A DNA stretch of 64,000 bases, taken from NCBI GenBank assembly GCA_028583605.1, contig CM053332.1:14620442-14684441 (forward strand), in the 5' to 3' direction. The position numbers were made by a program, and so were the translations under genes. The notes beneath the pieces were generated by a model that searched no databases, was not told the DNA's origin, and worked only from the letters and a program-made list of their open reading frames with translations. This stretch comes from Dastarcus helophoroides. Its lineage: Eukaryota; Arthropoda; Insecta; Coleoptera; Bothrideridae. Positions 22,976 through 33,035 of the stretch are shown one piece after another; position 1 is the first letter of the stretch; every line of letters starts with the position of its first letter.

Positions 22976-23830
22976 TTTTTTCTTCAAAATTCTGCTTTTT
23001 TTTTGCCAAATTTGTCTTTTATTTTAACATTTCGAATTTAATATTAAAATGTACCTTCCTTCTTATCAAAATCTGTTCTCTTTTTCGTTTTTTTTCTTCA
23101 AACATTCATTCCATTTTTCAAAATTCTACCTTTTCTTAAAATTTTCACTTTTTTAAAATCCAATTTCTGCAAATTTCGACTTGCTTATCAAAATTTACTT
23201 TTATTAAAAACCTGGTCTATCTTTTGATAAAAAAAGATGTTTGAAATTTTTGTAAAAAGACAAAAGGTCTCTAGAAAATTTTCTTTGGAAAATTCAAAAT
23301 TTTTTTTAGAATTCTTAATTTTTTATTCAAAATTTCGCATTTTTACAAAAATGTTACATTTCTCTACAAATTGTGAACTTTTTTTCTCGGTAAGTTTTTT
23401 GCAATTTTTTATTTTTTTAAAATATCGACTTTTTTTGTTCTTTTTCACAATTTTGACTTGTATCAAAAATTACAACCATTGTTCAAATTTTCGATCGTTT
23501 TTCAAAATTTCTACTTTTTTTTAAAGTTGTAACTTATTTTCAGAATCTCTACCTTTGCTCTAAATTTCTAATAATTTTTTTTAATATTGTCTATCTTTGA
23601 TCTCAACAATTTCAAAGAGATTTTTCAGTTTTCGATTCTTTTTAGAAATTCCTAGGTTAGTCTCGAAAAAGATAAGAATTTTAAAATGTAAGCTCAGAAT
23701 TTTGAGAAAAAAAAATGAAAATTTCGAGAAAAAAGTCGACATTTATGAAAAAACTATCAACTTTGTTTTAGTGTTTTTTTTCATGAATATTAAATAATCA
23801 AGAGTTTTAAAAAAAGTTCTAAATTAATAA
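22976..23830. repeat. T-rich, then A-rich degenerate repeat
   Basis: Low-complexity words of the TTTCAAAATTTC type. The sequence shifts from T-rich to A-rich around 23,640-23,720. Phenylalanine-rich open frames here are compositional. Confidence 0.55.
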
Positions 23831-24450
23831 AAGAATATTAAAATTTCAATTGGAGCAGCACTTAAGTCAAGGTAGAGCCGCGTGCAGCGCTCAGAGTCGA
23901 ATTTGTCCACCCTTGACATAGACCGATATGGAAAAGCGATCTGTAAAAATTTTTAATTACTGAATCGCTCTAATTAAATTTTGATTTAGCTGCTTATGCA
24001 GCCTCTAAGGTGCCGCCTGATGAAGTTGTCTCCTTGCTTTAGTCTCATGGCACGGCACGGCCCTGTTTAAACCTGTTATCAATTAGTTTTATTATAAATT
24101 ATAATTTTTACAACCTTTTAAATAAATGAAAACTGTTCAGAAATTCCTAAAAAAATTGACGAAAGAACAAAAATATTCGACTGTTTACTTAAAAATTGCA
24201 AACTTCTGTAATATTCGAAAATCTGACAGACTTTTTAAAATAATTTTGGTTTTTCTATTCAAGTTTTAATTTTTGACTCGAAATTTGGATTTTCATAGAA
24301 AAAAATACTTTTTTGTTTTTTTTTGTTCTTTTAAATACGACGATTTTGATAAATTTACCAATTTCTCGCATTTATAAATTTTAAGCTTGGACTCAGGATT
24401 TTGTGAAAAAAAGTCTAAGAGAAAATCCCTGAAATTGCTAAGAATGAAAT

Positions 24451-24464
24451 AGGAATGTTAATAA
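24451..24464. repeat. Target-site duplication, left copy (14 bp)
   Basis: AGGAATGTTAATAA is repeated exactly at 24,541-24,554, immediately outside both ends of the short family 1 element. At 14 bp this is the best evidence in the window that family 1 is inserted by a mechanism that duplicates its target. Confidence 0.85.
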
Positions 24465-24540
24465 TTGAAATACAAATCTTGTCCCCAGGTGACAAGATTT
24501 GTATTTCAGTTATTGAAGATAACCCAGTTCGTTCCACCAA
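24465..24540 (+). mobile_element. Fold-back family 1, 76-bp deletion derivative
   Basis: Only the arm ends and tail are left: TTGAAATACAAATCTTGTCC, then CAGGTGACAAGATTTGTATT, then the tail GAAGATAACCCAGTTCGTTC ending CACCAA. The hairpin core is absent. Exact 14-bp direct repeats flank it, so the insertion was probably already deleted when it integrated, or lost the core without disturbing the ends. Confidence 0.85.
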
Positions 24541-24554
24541 AGGAATGTTAATAA
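24541..24554. repeat. Target-site duplication, right copy (14 bp)
   Basis: An exact second copy of AGGAATGTTAATAA, directly after the tail CACCAA. Confidence 0.85.
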
Positions 24555-24929
24555 AAAACTTTTGAGATGGAAATAGAAGCTTCAAAGAAAAAACTTGAAA
24601 TGTGCAAAATTTTCAAGCCGAAAAAATTTCAATTTAATTATTATTATATTAAATATATAATTTAAACATCTTATCAATTAATATTATATAACTTTTACAA
24701 CTTTATAAATAAACGAAATCTGTTCAGAATTTCTTTAAAAAAAATTGATAAGACCACAAATATTCGACCTGTTTACTCAAAAATTCCAAACTTCTGGAAT
24801 ATTCAAAAACTGACAAGACTTTTTTAAAATTAACGTTGGTTTTTTTACCCAAGTTTTAGTTTTTGATCCAAAATGTGGATTTCTCAAGAAAAAAATATAC
24901 TTTTTTTCCAACTTTTTTCCAGAAGTTTT

Positions 24930-27150
24930 GAATTAAAACCCGAGATTAAAAAAACAAAATCTGAAGTTTAAATTAACAAAAAAACTAAGCGAAAAAACTT
25001 GTATTTCAATTTTAAATTATATTGTTCAGTGATCTAATTAAAAAGAATATCAGACTTTTTAAGGAATTTGAGCTGAAAAAACCAATATTTCAACCCAAAG
25101 CCCATTTTTTTAGTAACGTTTTTGTTAATAGATTTGACATTTTAGAAATTCTAATATTCTTCTCAAAATTCCTGATTTAAACTTGCATTTTTTATATACA
25201 TATTTATATTTTTTCTAAAACGACTTCAAATGAATATTTTCTACAAATTATGTTTCTTTTTCTCGAAATTTAGACTTTAATCATGAAATAATAAACTCAA
25301 AATTTAGACTTTTTCTAAAAATGTTGAATTTTTCTCTTGTAATTTGAATTGCAAGTTTCAAGTTTAAATTGGCGGAATCTTCGAGATTCATTTTAATCAA
25401 AGTTTTTGAAATGAAAAAGAAGAAAAAGTTAAGAATTCTGGAAAACATTTAATCTTAAATTCCGCAGGAAAACATTGAAATGTAGCAATCGACAAATTTT
25501 CAAGAAAAAATGACGAAAAAATTTGTATTTCAATTTAAAATTGTATTAAAAAAAATATTAGACTTTTTAAGAAATTTGAGCTCAAAAATCCAATATTTCA
25601 ACACAAAGCCCTTTTTTTCAGTAGCGTTTTTGTTAATAGATTCGGATTTTTAAACATTCTAACATTTTTCTTAAAGGTTCTAACTTAAATTTGCAATTTT
25701 TATATACATATTTATATTTTTTTCTAAATCGACTTCAAACGAATATTTTCTACTAATTACGTTTCATTTTTCTAGAAATTTAGACTTTAATTCGTCAAAT
25801 AATAAACTCTAAATTTAGACTTTTCCTAAAAATGTTGAATTTTTTCTCTTGTAATTTGAATTGCAAGTTCTAAGTTTAAATTGGCGGAATCTTCGAGATT
25901 CGAGATGAAATGAAAAAGAAGAAAAAGTTAAGAATTCTGGAAAACATCTAATCTAAATTCTGCAGGAAAACATTGAAAGGTAGCAATCGATACATTTTCA
26001 AGAAAAAAAGGCGAAAAAATTTGTATTTCAATTTAAAATTGTATTAAAAAAAATATCAGACTTTTTAAGAAATTTGAGCTCAAAAATCCAATATTTCAAC
26101 ACAAAGCCCATTTTTTCAGTAGCGTTTTTGTTAATAGATTCGGATTTTTAAACATTCTAACATTTTTCTTAAAGGTCCTAACTTAAATTTGCAATTTTTA
26201 TATACATATTTATATTTTTTTCTAAAACGACTTCAAACGAATATTTTCTACTAATTACGTTTCTTTTTCTAGAAATTTAGACTTTAATTCGTCAAATAAT
26301 AAACTCTAAATTTAGACTTTTCCTAAAAATGTTGAATTTTTTCTCTTGTAATTTGAATTGCAAGTTCTAAGTTTAAATTGGCGGAATCTTCGAGATTCAT
26401 TTTAATCAAAGTTTTTGAAATGAAAAAGAAGAAAAAGTTAAGAATTCTAGAAAACATCTAATCTAAATTCTGCAGGAAAACATTGAAAGGTAGCAATCGA
26501 CAAATTTTCAAGAAAAAAAGGCGAAAAAAATTTGTATTTCAATTTAAAATTGTATTAAAAAAAATTTCAGAATTTTAAAGAAATTTGAGCTCAAAAATCC
26601 AATATTTCAACACAAAGCCCATTTTTTCAGTAGCGTTTTTGTTAATAGATTCGGATTTTTAAACATTCTAACATTTTTCTCAAAGTTCCTAACTTAAATT
26701 TGCAATTTTTATATACATATTTATATTTTTTTCTAAAACGACTTCAAACGAATATTTTCTACTAATTACGTTTCTTTTTCTCGAAATTTAGACTTTAATC
26801 GTCAAATATTAAGCTCAAAATTTAGACTTTTTCTGAAAATGTTTAATTTTTTCTCTTGTTATTTGAACTGCAAATTTCAAGTTTAAATTGGTGAAATCTT
26901 CGAGATTCATTTTAATCGAAGTTTTTGAAATAAAACAGAAGAAAAAGTCAAAAATCTTAGAAAACATCCAATCTTAAATTCTGCAGGAAAACATTGAACA
27001 GTAGCAACAACAATTTTTCAACAAAAAAAAAAGGCGAAAACTTCATTTTAAAGTCGAATCTTAGAAAAAAAAAGGCAAAGATTTCCACTTACAGTTAAAA
27101 AGTCTGAAAAAATTGAAAACTTGAGAAAAATTCTAGTATTATCAAAAAAA
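24930..27150. repeat. Tandem array, about 505-bp monomers, four copies
   Basis: The marker GAAAAAGTTAAGAATTCTGG or its variant is at 25,422, 25,921, 26,431 and 26,941 (spacings 499, 510, 510). A second marker, AGACTTTTTAAG followed by AATTTGAGCT, is at 25,052, 25,560, 26,058 and 26,569. Other shared words are CCAATATTTCAACACAAAGC and GTAGCGTTTTTGTTAATAGA. The middle copies are much more alike than the outer ones, as expected of a young local array. No ORF runs through the monomer. Confidence 0.85.
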
Positions 27151-27340
27151 ATCGATATTTAACACAAAAAATGGCAGAATTTAGAGTTTAAATGAACAGA
27201 CAGATGGTAACTTGTCTCTTTCTTACACTTTCTTTTCCAACTTTTTTTCTAGAAGTTTCGAGTTCAACCACGAAAATAAAAATAGTTTTAAGTTCACAAT
27301 TTCGCGAAACACTAAAAATTGGTCAAGAAAGTTATAATTT

Positions 27341-27388
27341 CGCGGGAACTAATAGGGCTGATCCCCCCAAGGACAACATTCTTGAGAC
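27341..27388 (+). pseudogene. Small Jockey-like LINE fragment
   Basis: The sequence GGGAACTAATAGGGCTGATC, then CCCCCAAGGACAACATTCTT, matches the stretch encoding RELIGLIPPRARFL in the larger copies with a few changes. It is about 48 bp with no further homology on either side. It abuts the LTR-like segment. Confidence 0.65.
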
Positions 27389-27469
27389 ACAGAACATTGT
27401 TGCACGTTATCGGTTCGAATGATTAACACAAGGTGAACTGTAACCACAAAACTAAACTCGGAACACAAC

Positions 27470-27481
27470 AATTGTAATTCA
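27470..27481. repeat. Target-site duplication, left copy (12 bp)
   Basis: AATTGTAATTCA is repeated exactly at 28,247-28,258, just outside the ends of the family 3 element. Both copies lie within the LTR-like segment. Confidence 0.8.
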
Positions 27482-28246
27482 ATTTATTTAACATTTCTTC
27501 GGCCCAGTTTGGAAATATTTAAATATTTATGGTTTGTTGACAATTTTCTAAACAATTTTTGAAATGCGACTACGTGATATTTAAATTTATTGAAAACGTT
27601 ACTTTATGACAGTTTACAAATTAAGAGGTTAGTTTATTTTACATAGAATAGGAATAATGAAAAATAGGAGACCAAAAATTAGATGTGGAAAAAATAAAAA
27701 TTTTGTTTTTTTGATAAATTAGGAAAATATTTAAATTTTAACACAGTAAATTTTTAACACAGTCAATTGATGATGAAACGTCTATTCATGTTAAAATTTC
27801 TTTATTTTTTTTTTTATATTTTAAAAATTTTTTATTTTTAAGTATTGCTTACTCATTGTTTCCCTTCCATGTTATGCACTGCTGACGAGCTCAAATGAGA
27901 GCGAAACATCGATGTCCAGTGCTACAACCTTTTTTATGTTTTTTTTTATATATTTTCCTAATTTATCAAAAAAACAAAATTTTTATTTTTTCCACATCTA
28001 ATTTTTGGTCTCCTATTTTTCATGATTCCTATTCTATGTAAAATAAACTAACCTCTTAATTTGTAAACTATCATGAAGTGACGTTTTCAATGAATTTAAA
28101 TATCACGTAGTCGCATTTCAAAAATTGTTTAGAAAATTGTCAACAAACCATAAATATTTAAATATTTCCAAACTGGGCCGAAGAAATGTTAAATAAATTG
28201 AAAAAAACATAATATTTCCGGTCAATAAGGGTCTACCATGAAGAAT
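27482..28246 (+). mobile_element. Fold-back family 3 element with hammerhead ribozyme
   Basis: The arms are about 250 bp: 27,482-27,730 pairs with 27,950-28,200. Landmarks are GGCCCAGTTTGGAAATATTT in the left arm and its complement in the right arm, and GACTACGTGATATTTAAATT. The central ~220 bp is single copy and contains the hammerhead. After the right arm comes a 45-bp tail (AACATAATATTTCCGGTCAA, ending CTACCATGAAGAAT) with no counterpart on the left. No ORF is present. The 12-bp target duplication, one-sided tail and truncated left end fit target-primed reverse transcription. Penelope-like elements are the best-known retroelements with minimal type I hammerheads, so a derivative of that group is my leading guess. 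Confidence 0.85.
27876..27922 (+). ncRNA. Hammerhead ribozyme, minimal type I, all core bases present
   Basis: Stem I is GCACUG (27,876-27,881) with CAGUGC (27,917-27,922), a perfect 6 bp. The CUGACGA box is 27,882-27,888. Stem II is GCUC (27,889-27,892) with GAGC (27,899-27,902), closed by the loop AAAUGA. The GAAAC box is 27,903-27,907. Stem III is a very short hairpin, CAU/AUG plus the core A-U pair, around the dinucleotide CG. The GUC triplet is 27,914-27,916, so self-cleavage is predicted after C27916. The short stem III is typical of the minimal ribozymes of Penelope-like elements and retrozymes, which often work best as dimers. Activity is inferred, not shown. Confidence 0.85.
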
Positions 28247-28258
28247 AATTGTAATTCA
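28247..28258. repeat. Target-site duplication, right copy (12 bp)
   Basis: An exact second copy of AATTGTAATTCA, directly after the family 3 tail. Confidence 0.8.
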
Positions 28259-28675
28259 CTAACACTGTTTAATTAACCAACTTATTCATTAACTTCTAAC
28301 TAACTAAATAACTGAAGGAAAACCGACCGGATCCCCTATATATAGATCCCGTTTCGGGTTCTAGAAAAATCCAGCAAATAAGGCTTATCGTTTGCAGAAA
28401 TTTCTGGAGCGCTTATCTGCCGCTTAATTTATTATCGGGGCCGCTTCCCCTTATCAAATTTTCTAGAAAATTCCCAACTAAACTTACATTTTGTTACAAT
28501 AGTATTTTGTTACAATAGAATAATTAAAATTTTGAAAAAAGTAAAAATTTTAAGATAAAAGTTGAAATTTTGAGAAAAGAACTGTAAAATTCTAATAAAG
28601 TTAAACTAAATCTAACCCCGAATTTTTAGTACAATCCGAAATTTTTAGTTTTCGGTCGAAATTATGAAAATAACT

Positions 28676-28966
28676 GAGTTTTTTGTTACTGGTCCAATAA
28701 TGAAACGGAATATAAGACGTATTCCTTCCTCTGTAAGACCCAAAAATTTGATTTGAAATTTTTTTACAAGCTTTAGTGGTTCCTTGTATTCTTTGTGAGT
28801 CGTTGACCTAGACCTAAATCGGAGTTTTTTGTTACTGATCCAACGATGAAACGGAACATCGAAGACGTATTGCTTCCGCTATCAGACCTAAAAATTTGAG
28901 TTGAAATTTTTTGCAATTTTCAGTGGTGTCTTGTATTCTTTGTGACCCGCTGACTGACCTTTGCCA
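28676..28966. repeat. Two-copy tandem repeat, 146 bp
   Basis: GAGTTTTTTGTTACT begins at 28,676 and at 28,822. Each copy continues with GATCCAA or GGTCCAA, TGAAACGGAA, then CTTGTATTCTTTGTGA near its end. The copies are moderately diverged. No coding function is seen. Confidence 0.75.
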
Positions 28967-29757
28967 GATAGACTTCGAGCGACCAGGCAATCCAGATTCA
29001 TTAAAAACAGTCATTACGAAATTATGTCAATCATAAAATGTTGAGTTCTCTTCAGTGAAGTATTTCAGTTACAAAATTAACAATTTTAATAAATTGGCCA
29101 GCGTACGTTAAATAAATATGAATATTTGGTATTTTATTTCAGGGATAAAAAGCTTCTCAGTGCAATAAATGATCTTAACCTATGGATTCAGTGTGTCTGC
29201 AACGATATATTTTTAATTTAGCCCTGACTGATTTTGTAAGGCATCACAAACATCCTCCTTGACCCACCGCTGAATAGTTAAGTATAGTTGACATTGAAGT
29301 AAGATCTCTCTTCCGCTTCTGACCGAATGAGTTACAAAAATAAAATCGGTATCAAGCGCTCAAAGTTGTTGAAGCTAATTTGAATGTGAATAACCCAACA
29401 TGGATGCGGATAAAGGAAAAATTCCACAAACAATTTTTCATTTTTTACGTCAATCGTCGGACGATTTCGCCCTTGAAGTGGAACATTACAGACGCGCAAT
29501 AAACGTTGAATTCTGTTTACCTAAGAAAAGATATTTGCAATTATTTTTAATCAAACCACCAGATTTTTCACGTGGCTTACAAATGACATTTTTATTGTCC
29601 ATTAATCATTAGTTCAAACTGGGTGTTCAATTAATTGTAAATATACTGCAAAAACAGAAAAACACGTTATAACAATAAAATACTAGCAAGGTCAAATAAA
29701 CTAATACATTAACGTCATGAATGCAAGATTCACTGTTATAACGTCTTTAAAAAATTG
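28967..29757. other. Unrecognised intergenic DNA
   Basis: No repeat-family match or coding domain is seen on either strand up to the left terminus of the mariner element. Confidence 0.45.
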
Positions 29758-29759
29758 TA

Positions 29760-31038
29760 CGAGGGTAAATCAAATATGAACCGGAATTTCTATCATATCG
29801 CCATGGGGGCGTCGGGCGTGTGCGCATACTCTTAGACCTGTTATGTGGGAATATTAAATGACTTTCTCCGTTCAAGCGAATTCCGTTCTCGTCGTTCGTC
29901 AGTTGTAAATACAATGAGTGAGCAAGAGGTTCATCCGCACGTTGCGCAGAGCATTATTATTAAATTTCTTGCCGTTGAAGGTGTAAAGCCCGCCGAAACT
30001 CTTCGTAGACTAGAAGCTCAGTTTGGGGATATTTGTTTGAAGAAAACTCAAGTGTGTGAATGGCACAACAATTTTTTGGAAGGACTAACCTAAATTGAAA
30101 ATGAACCCCATACCAGTCGTCCTTGGACCAGTGTGACTGCGGACAAGATTAACGCTGTTCAACGCCTTTTGGTAGGTGATCGTAACTGTTGGTGAAACTG
30201 CAGCTCAGATAGTTATAAGTTCTGGGAGTGTCCAATCCATCATTAAAGATGAGCTGGGGTTTTGAAAATTTTCTGCCAAGTGGGTACCTCGTCTTTTGAC
30301 TGAAGAACAGAAACAACAACGTCTGGAGATTTGTGAGCGCCATCCTGAAGGTTTTCAACCTGAAGGTGATGGTTTTTTTGCAACGTATCGTTAATTATGA
30401 TGGGACTTGAGTCCACCATTACACCCCTGAATCTAAATAAGCAAGCCTGAAGTAGAGAAGATGCATCCCTCAAGGCAAATACCTGCCTCTCGGCTGGGAA
30501 GGTTCTTGCGACAGTGTTTTGGGATTTTAAAGGAGTTATGCAGGTCGATTTTCTGCATTAACGTCGTACGGTTAATGCTGCCTACTACTGCCAGCTATTG
30601 GATGAAGCGAAAACGTGCATATCGGCTGAAGAGGCGCGAATTTTCGGTCAAAAATGTGATTTTGCTTCACGACAATCCCCGCCCCTACTCAGCCAATCTG
30701 ACACATCAAAAATTAGAGAAAATGCATTGAAGCAACATTAGAATACCCTTCTAATATCCCGACTTATCACCATGCGATTATCATATGTTTGAGCCACTGA
30801 AAGAAGCTCTACGAGGTAAGCGATGATGATGCTGCTGTTGAGACATTTGTGCCCAATTGGCTGCAAACACGCTCCCCTTTTTTTAGGATGATGACATTAA
30901 AAAACTTTCAATCCGTTGGGAAAAATGCATAACAAAATCAGAAGATTATGTAGAAAAAGTGTTAATAACTTTCATATATGTATCTTGTACCAATAAATGT
31001 TGAAAAACAAATTTCTGTTTATATTTGATTTACCCTGG
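29760..31038 (+). mobile_element. mariner-type DNA transposon, decayed
   Basis: Terminal inverted repeats are visible. The left end, after TA at 29,758, reads CGAGGGTAAATCAAATATGA. The right end, read on the minus strand inward from TA at 31,039-31,040, gives CAGGGTAAATCAAATATAAA. TA on both sides fits the known TA target preference of Tc1/mariner. The length of about 1.28 kb is normal for mariner. The single gene inside is broken in many places. Confidence 0.85.
29914..30984 (+). pseudogene. mariner transposase pseudogene (DD34D type)
   Basis: The ATG at 29,914 begins an N-terminal helix-turn-helix region (MSEQEVHPHVAQSIIIKF, then TLRRLEAQFGD, then VCEWHNNFLEG), which would bind the terminal repeats. 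After a stop at 30,091 the homology continues in shifting frames. Recognisable parts are VNYDGT near 30,390 (first catalytic D region), HHYTPESK, then LLHDNPRPYSANLTHQKL at about 30,660-30,715 (second catalytic D, normally HDNARPH), and YPDLSPCDYHMFEPLKEAL at about 30,750-30,810 (third D). The C-terminal end is near SIRWEKCITKSEDYVEK. Multiple stops and frameshifts make it inactive. Confidence 0.85.
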
Positions 31039-31040
31039 TA

Positions 31041-31564
31041 TTTGTAAGTTCTTAAATTCAGTAGTGCGCTTAATAAGTTGAACTAAAGAGACTAAATGTT
31101 AAGATTTTTCAGCAAACTACAGTTTTCAAATATAACTCGAGTAAACATCGTGTTGTTATCGAATTTTTGCCTGCTGAAAAATTACTTCTATTCGCAGTCC
31201 TTTAAAGGATACTTATATTGATGATAATGTTGACAGCTCTAGTCGCACTCTACGTTTTATTTTTATTTTTTTTTTTTGAGTCTAAGGCATTTGAACATTT
31301 ATTAAGGTAGTCTTTAGTGGTTTGAATTGGTCGGATGTTTTGTTATTTATTTGTAGTCCTAAGAGAGTTTGGCAGTTAACTTAGAAAATAATATTAAGGT
31401 AATTAATTTTTATCAAAGCCATATATGATTTTTTGTCTTGTATCTTAGTGTCCAAAGAGCCATATCTAATAATCCGACGAATATCTGCTTAACCGTTAAA
31501 AATTTCGAAATATTTGTAGGTACAAAAATGTTCATTTGTTAATTTTGTATCCCATAGAAAAAAA
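31041..31564. other. Unrecognised intergenic DNA
   Basis: AT-rich DNA between the mariner and the short inverted-terminus element. Nothing recognised. Confidence 0.45.
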
Positions 31565-31888
31565 TATACAGGGTGTTCTATTTGAAAAAACGAAGAAAAA
31601 TTGCTTTATATTTTAGCCAATTTGGCAATTAATTTTACAGTAAACACCTAGCGTAGTTTTGATTTTGGGGCATTTTTGTATTTTTAATGAATTTTTAAAG
31701 AAAATGTTGCAAAATATTTTTTTTTTCTTTATTTATTTATTACTCTGGAACCATCTTACCAAATTTAACAATATTTTAAAAATATGTAAAGTTGTCAGAA
31801 AGAAACCAAAAATTGTAAAAAAATACAGGGGCTTCTATTTAAAAAAATTCACCCTCAGCGGCTCACACTTTTTGGAGATACCCTATAC
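31565..31888. mobile_element. Possible MITE with imperfect termini
   Basis: It opens with TATACAGGGTGTTCTATTTG and closes with GGAGATACCCTATA, whose complement is TATAGGGTATCTCC. A second internal word, ATACAGGGGCTTCTATTT, lies near 31,825. Short insect elements with TACAGGGTGT-type ends are common, but the ends here pair poorly and no second copy is in the window. Confidence 0.4.
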
Positions 31889-31929
31889 ATGTGACTATAT
31901 TTTCCTGACATACATTCTTGTACAGAGTT

Positions 31930-32588
31930 AAGGTTTGCATGTGAACGGAATTCCTAACTTCTTTATTATAGGACCTACAGATGCCCGACGCACAGTTGCA
32001 GGACCCTGTATATCAAAATTTCGTGGCGGCGACCTTGTTGCCCTAATTGATGATGAAAGAGTCATCGAATCACTTCTACAAATGACAAACATCGCAAACT
32101 CGTCGACGATTTGATTCAAAACGAATCACTCAAAAGCGTATTGCACACCATATTGGAATAAACAAGCAACGTGTCTGCTGAAATCTGAGGCAATGCCACG
32201 TCCTCCTTACAGACCAGATCTTGTGCCTTGCAATTTATATTTTTTCCTCTATTTAAGAGAAACGTCAAGGGTTACTCATTACGTCTAGGACCATGGATGC
32301 TGGAAGAAAAATAGTGGACTTTCGTAAAATAAACCGTGTCGAATAAGTATCTAGAGAATAGGAGGACGTCGTGATAACAGGAGTGATGCAATTCTGCCAT
32401 CAATGAGGAACGAAGTAAATAAATATGGCTGCTAAACAGCTGTTGAGGAATATTAAAATTTGCCAATGTCGTTTAATTTTGATGGCCTTTCTTACTGTAT
32501 TCATTGATATTTCTTACGAAAAAGATGATGTAGGAAGAAATCTGAAAATGTTCCAGAGGGTTTATTCGCAGTTTTTCAACGGAATAAC
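31930..32588 (+). pseudogene. Possible remnant of a second Tc1/mariner-like transposase
   Basis: The only clear piece is around 32,197-32,262: PPYRPDLVPCNLYFFLYLR. It resembles the region around the third catalytic aspartate in Tc1/mariner transposases (usually PYSPDLAPCD). Here that aspartate reads N. The flanking sequence has many stops and no clear homology, and no terminal repeats were found. The boundaries are rough. Confidence 0.35.
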
Positions 32589-32602
32589 CGAGCTACAATT
32601 GT
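32589..32602. repeat. Target-site duplication, left copy (14 bp)
   Basis: CGAGCTACAATTGT is repeated exactly at 32,830-32,843, flanking the short family 3 copy. It has mixed base composition, so a chance match is unlikely. Confidence 0.9.
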
Positions 32603-32829
32603 GTTTTTTTCAATTTATTTAACATTTCTTCGGCCCAGTTTGGAAATATTTAAATTTTTATGGATTGTTGACAATTTTCTAAACAAACCATAAAAATTTA
32701 AATATTTCTGTTTAGAAAATTGTCAACAAACCATAAAAATTTAAATATTTCCAAACTAGGCCGAAGAAATGTTAAATAAATTGAAAAAAACATAATACTT
32801 TCCGGTCAATAAGGGTCTACCATGAAGAA
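32603..32829 (+). mobile_element. Fold-back family 3, internally deleted copy
   Basis: It has the outer parts of both arms (AACATTTCTTCGGCCCAGTT on the left, complement on the right) and the same one-sided tail as the 27.5-kb copy (GGTCAATAAGGGTCTACCAT, ending GAAGAA). The inner arms and the hammerhead are gone, leaving a compact palindrome of ~227 bp. Both ends are defined exactly by the 14-bp target duplication. It starts with a T-run that the 27.5-kb copy lacks, so the latter is slightly truncated on the left. Confidence 0.9.
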
Positions 32830-32843
32830 CGAGCTACAATTGT
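32830..32843. repeat. Target-site duplication, right copy (14 bp)
   Basis: An exact second copy of CGAGCTACAATTGT after the family 3 tail. Confidence 0.9.
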
Positions 32844-33023
32844 TATTATGATATCTTGCGCCGTTGACTGACCAGCGCTTCGAGCGAAAAGTCGAGATTT
32901 CTAGTTTTCAGGTTCTTTAAGTTCACGTTTAAACTCGGAATTTCAAAGAACATAACGAAATTGAAATATTAAAGTGCAAATATCTAAAAAGTTACAATTT
33001 TTGGATAAACTCGAAATGTTTGG

Positions 33024-33035
33024 AAATAAGTCATA
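33024..33035. repeat. Target-site duplication, left copy (12 bp)
   Basis: AAATAAGTCATA is repeated exactly at 33,323-33,334, directly outside the family 1 copy. Confidence 0.75.

Larger units (their letters stand above)
24105..24915. repeat. 587-bp-spaced duplication split by a fold-back element
   Basis: The segment at about 24,120-24,315 (AACTGTTCAGAAATTCC, TATTCGACTGTTTACT, TTGACTCGAAATTTGG) is repeated at about 24,708-24,903 with the same word order. A family 1 deletion derivative sits between the copies at 24,465-24,540. Confidence 0.7.
27398..28498 (-). repeat. LTR-like segment split by a fold-back insertion
   Basis: With the family 3 insertion removed, about 335 bp remain. On the minus strand it starts TGTAACAAAATG and ends GATAACGTGCAACA, so it has TG...CA ends. 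It contains a TATA-like CTATATATAG (28,336-28,345) upstream of CCTTCAGTTATTTAG. This resembles a solitary LTR of a gypsy-type element. I see no second copy, no matching target duplication at the outer ends and no adjacent coding region, so the call is tentative. Confidence 0.35.
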
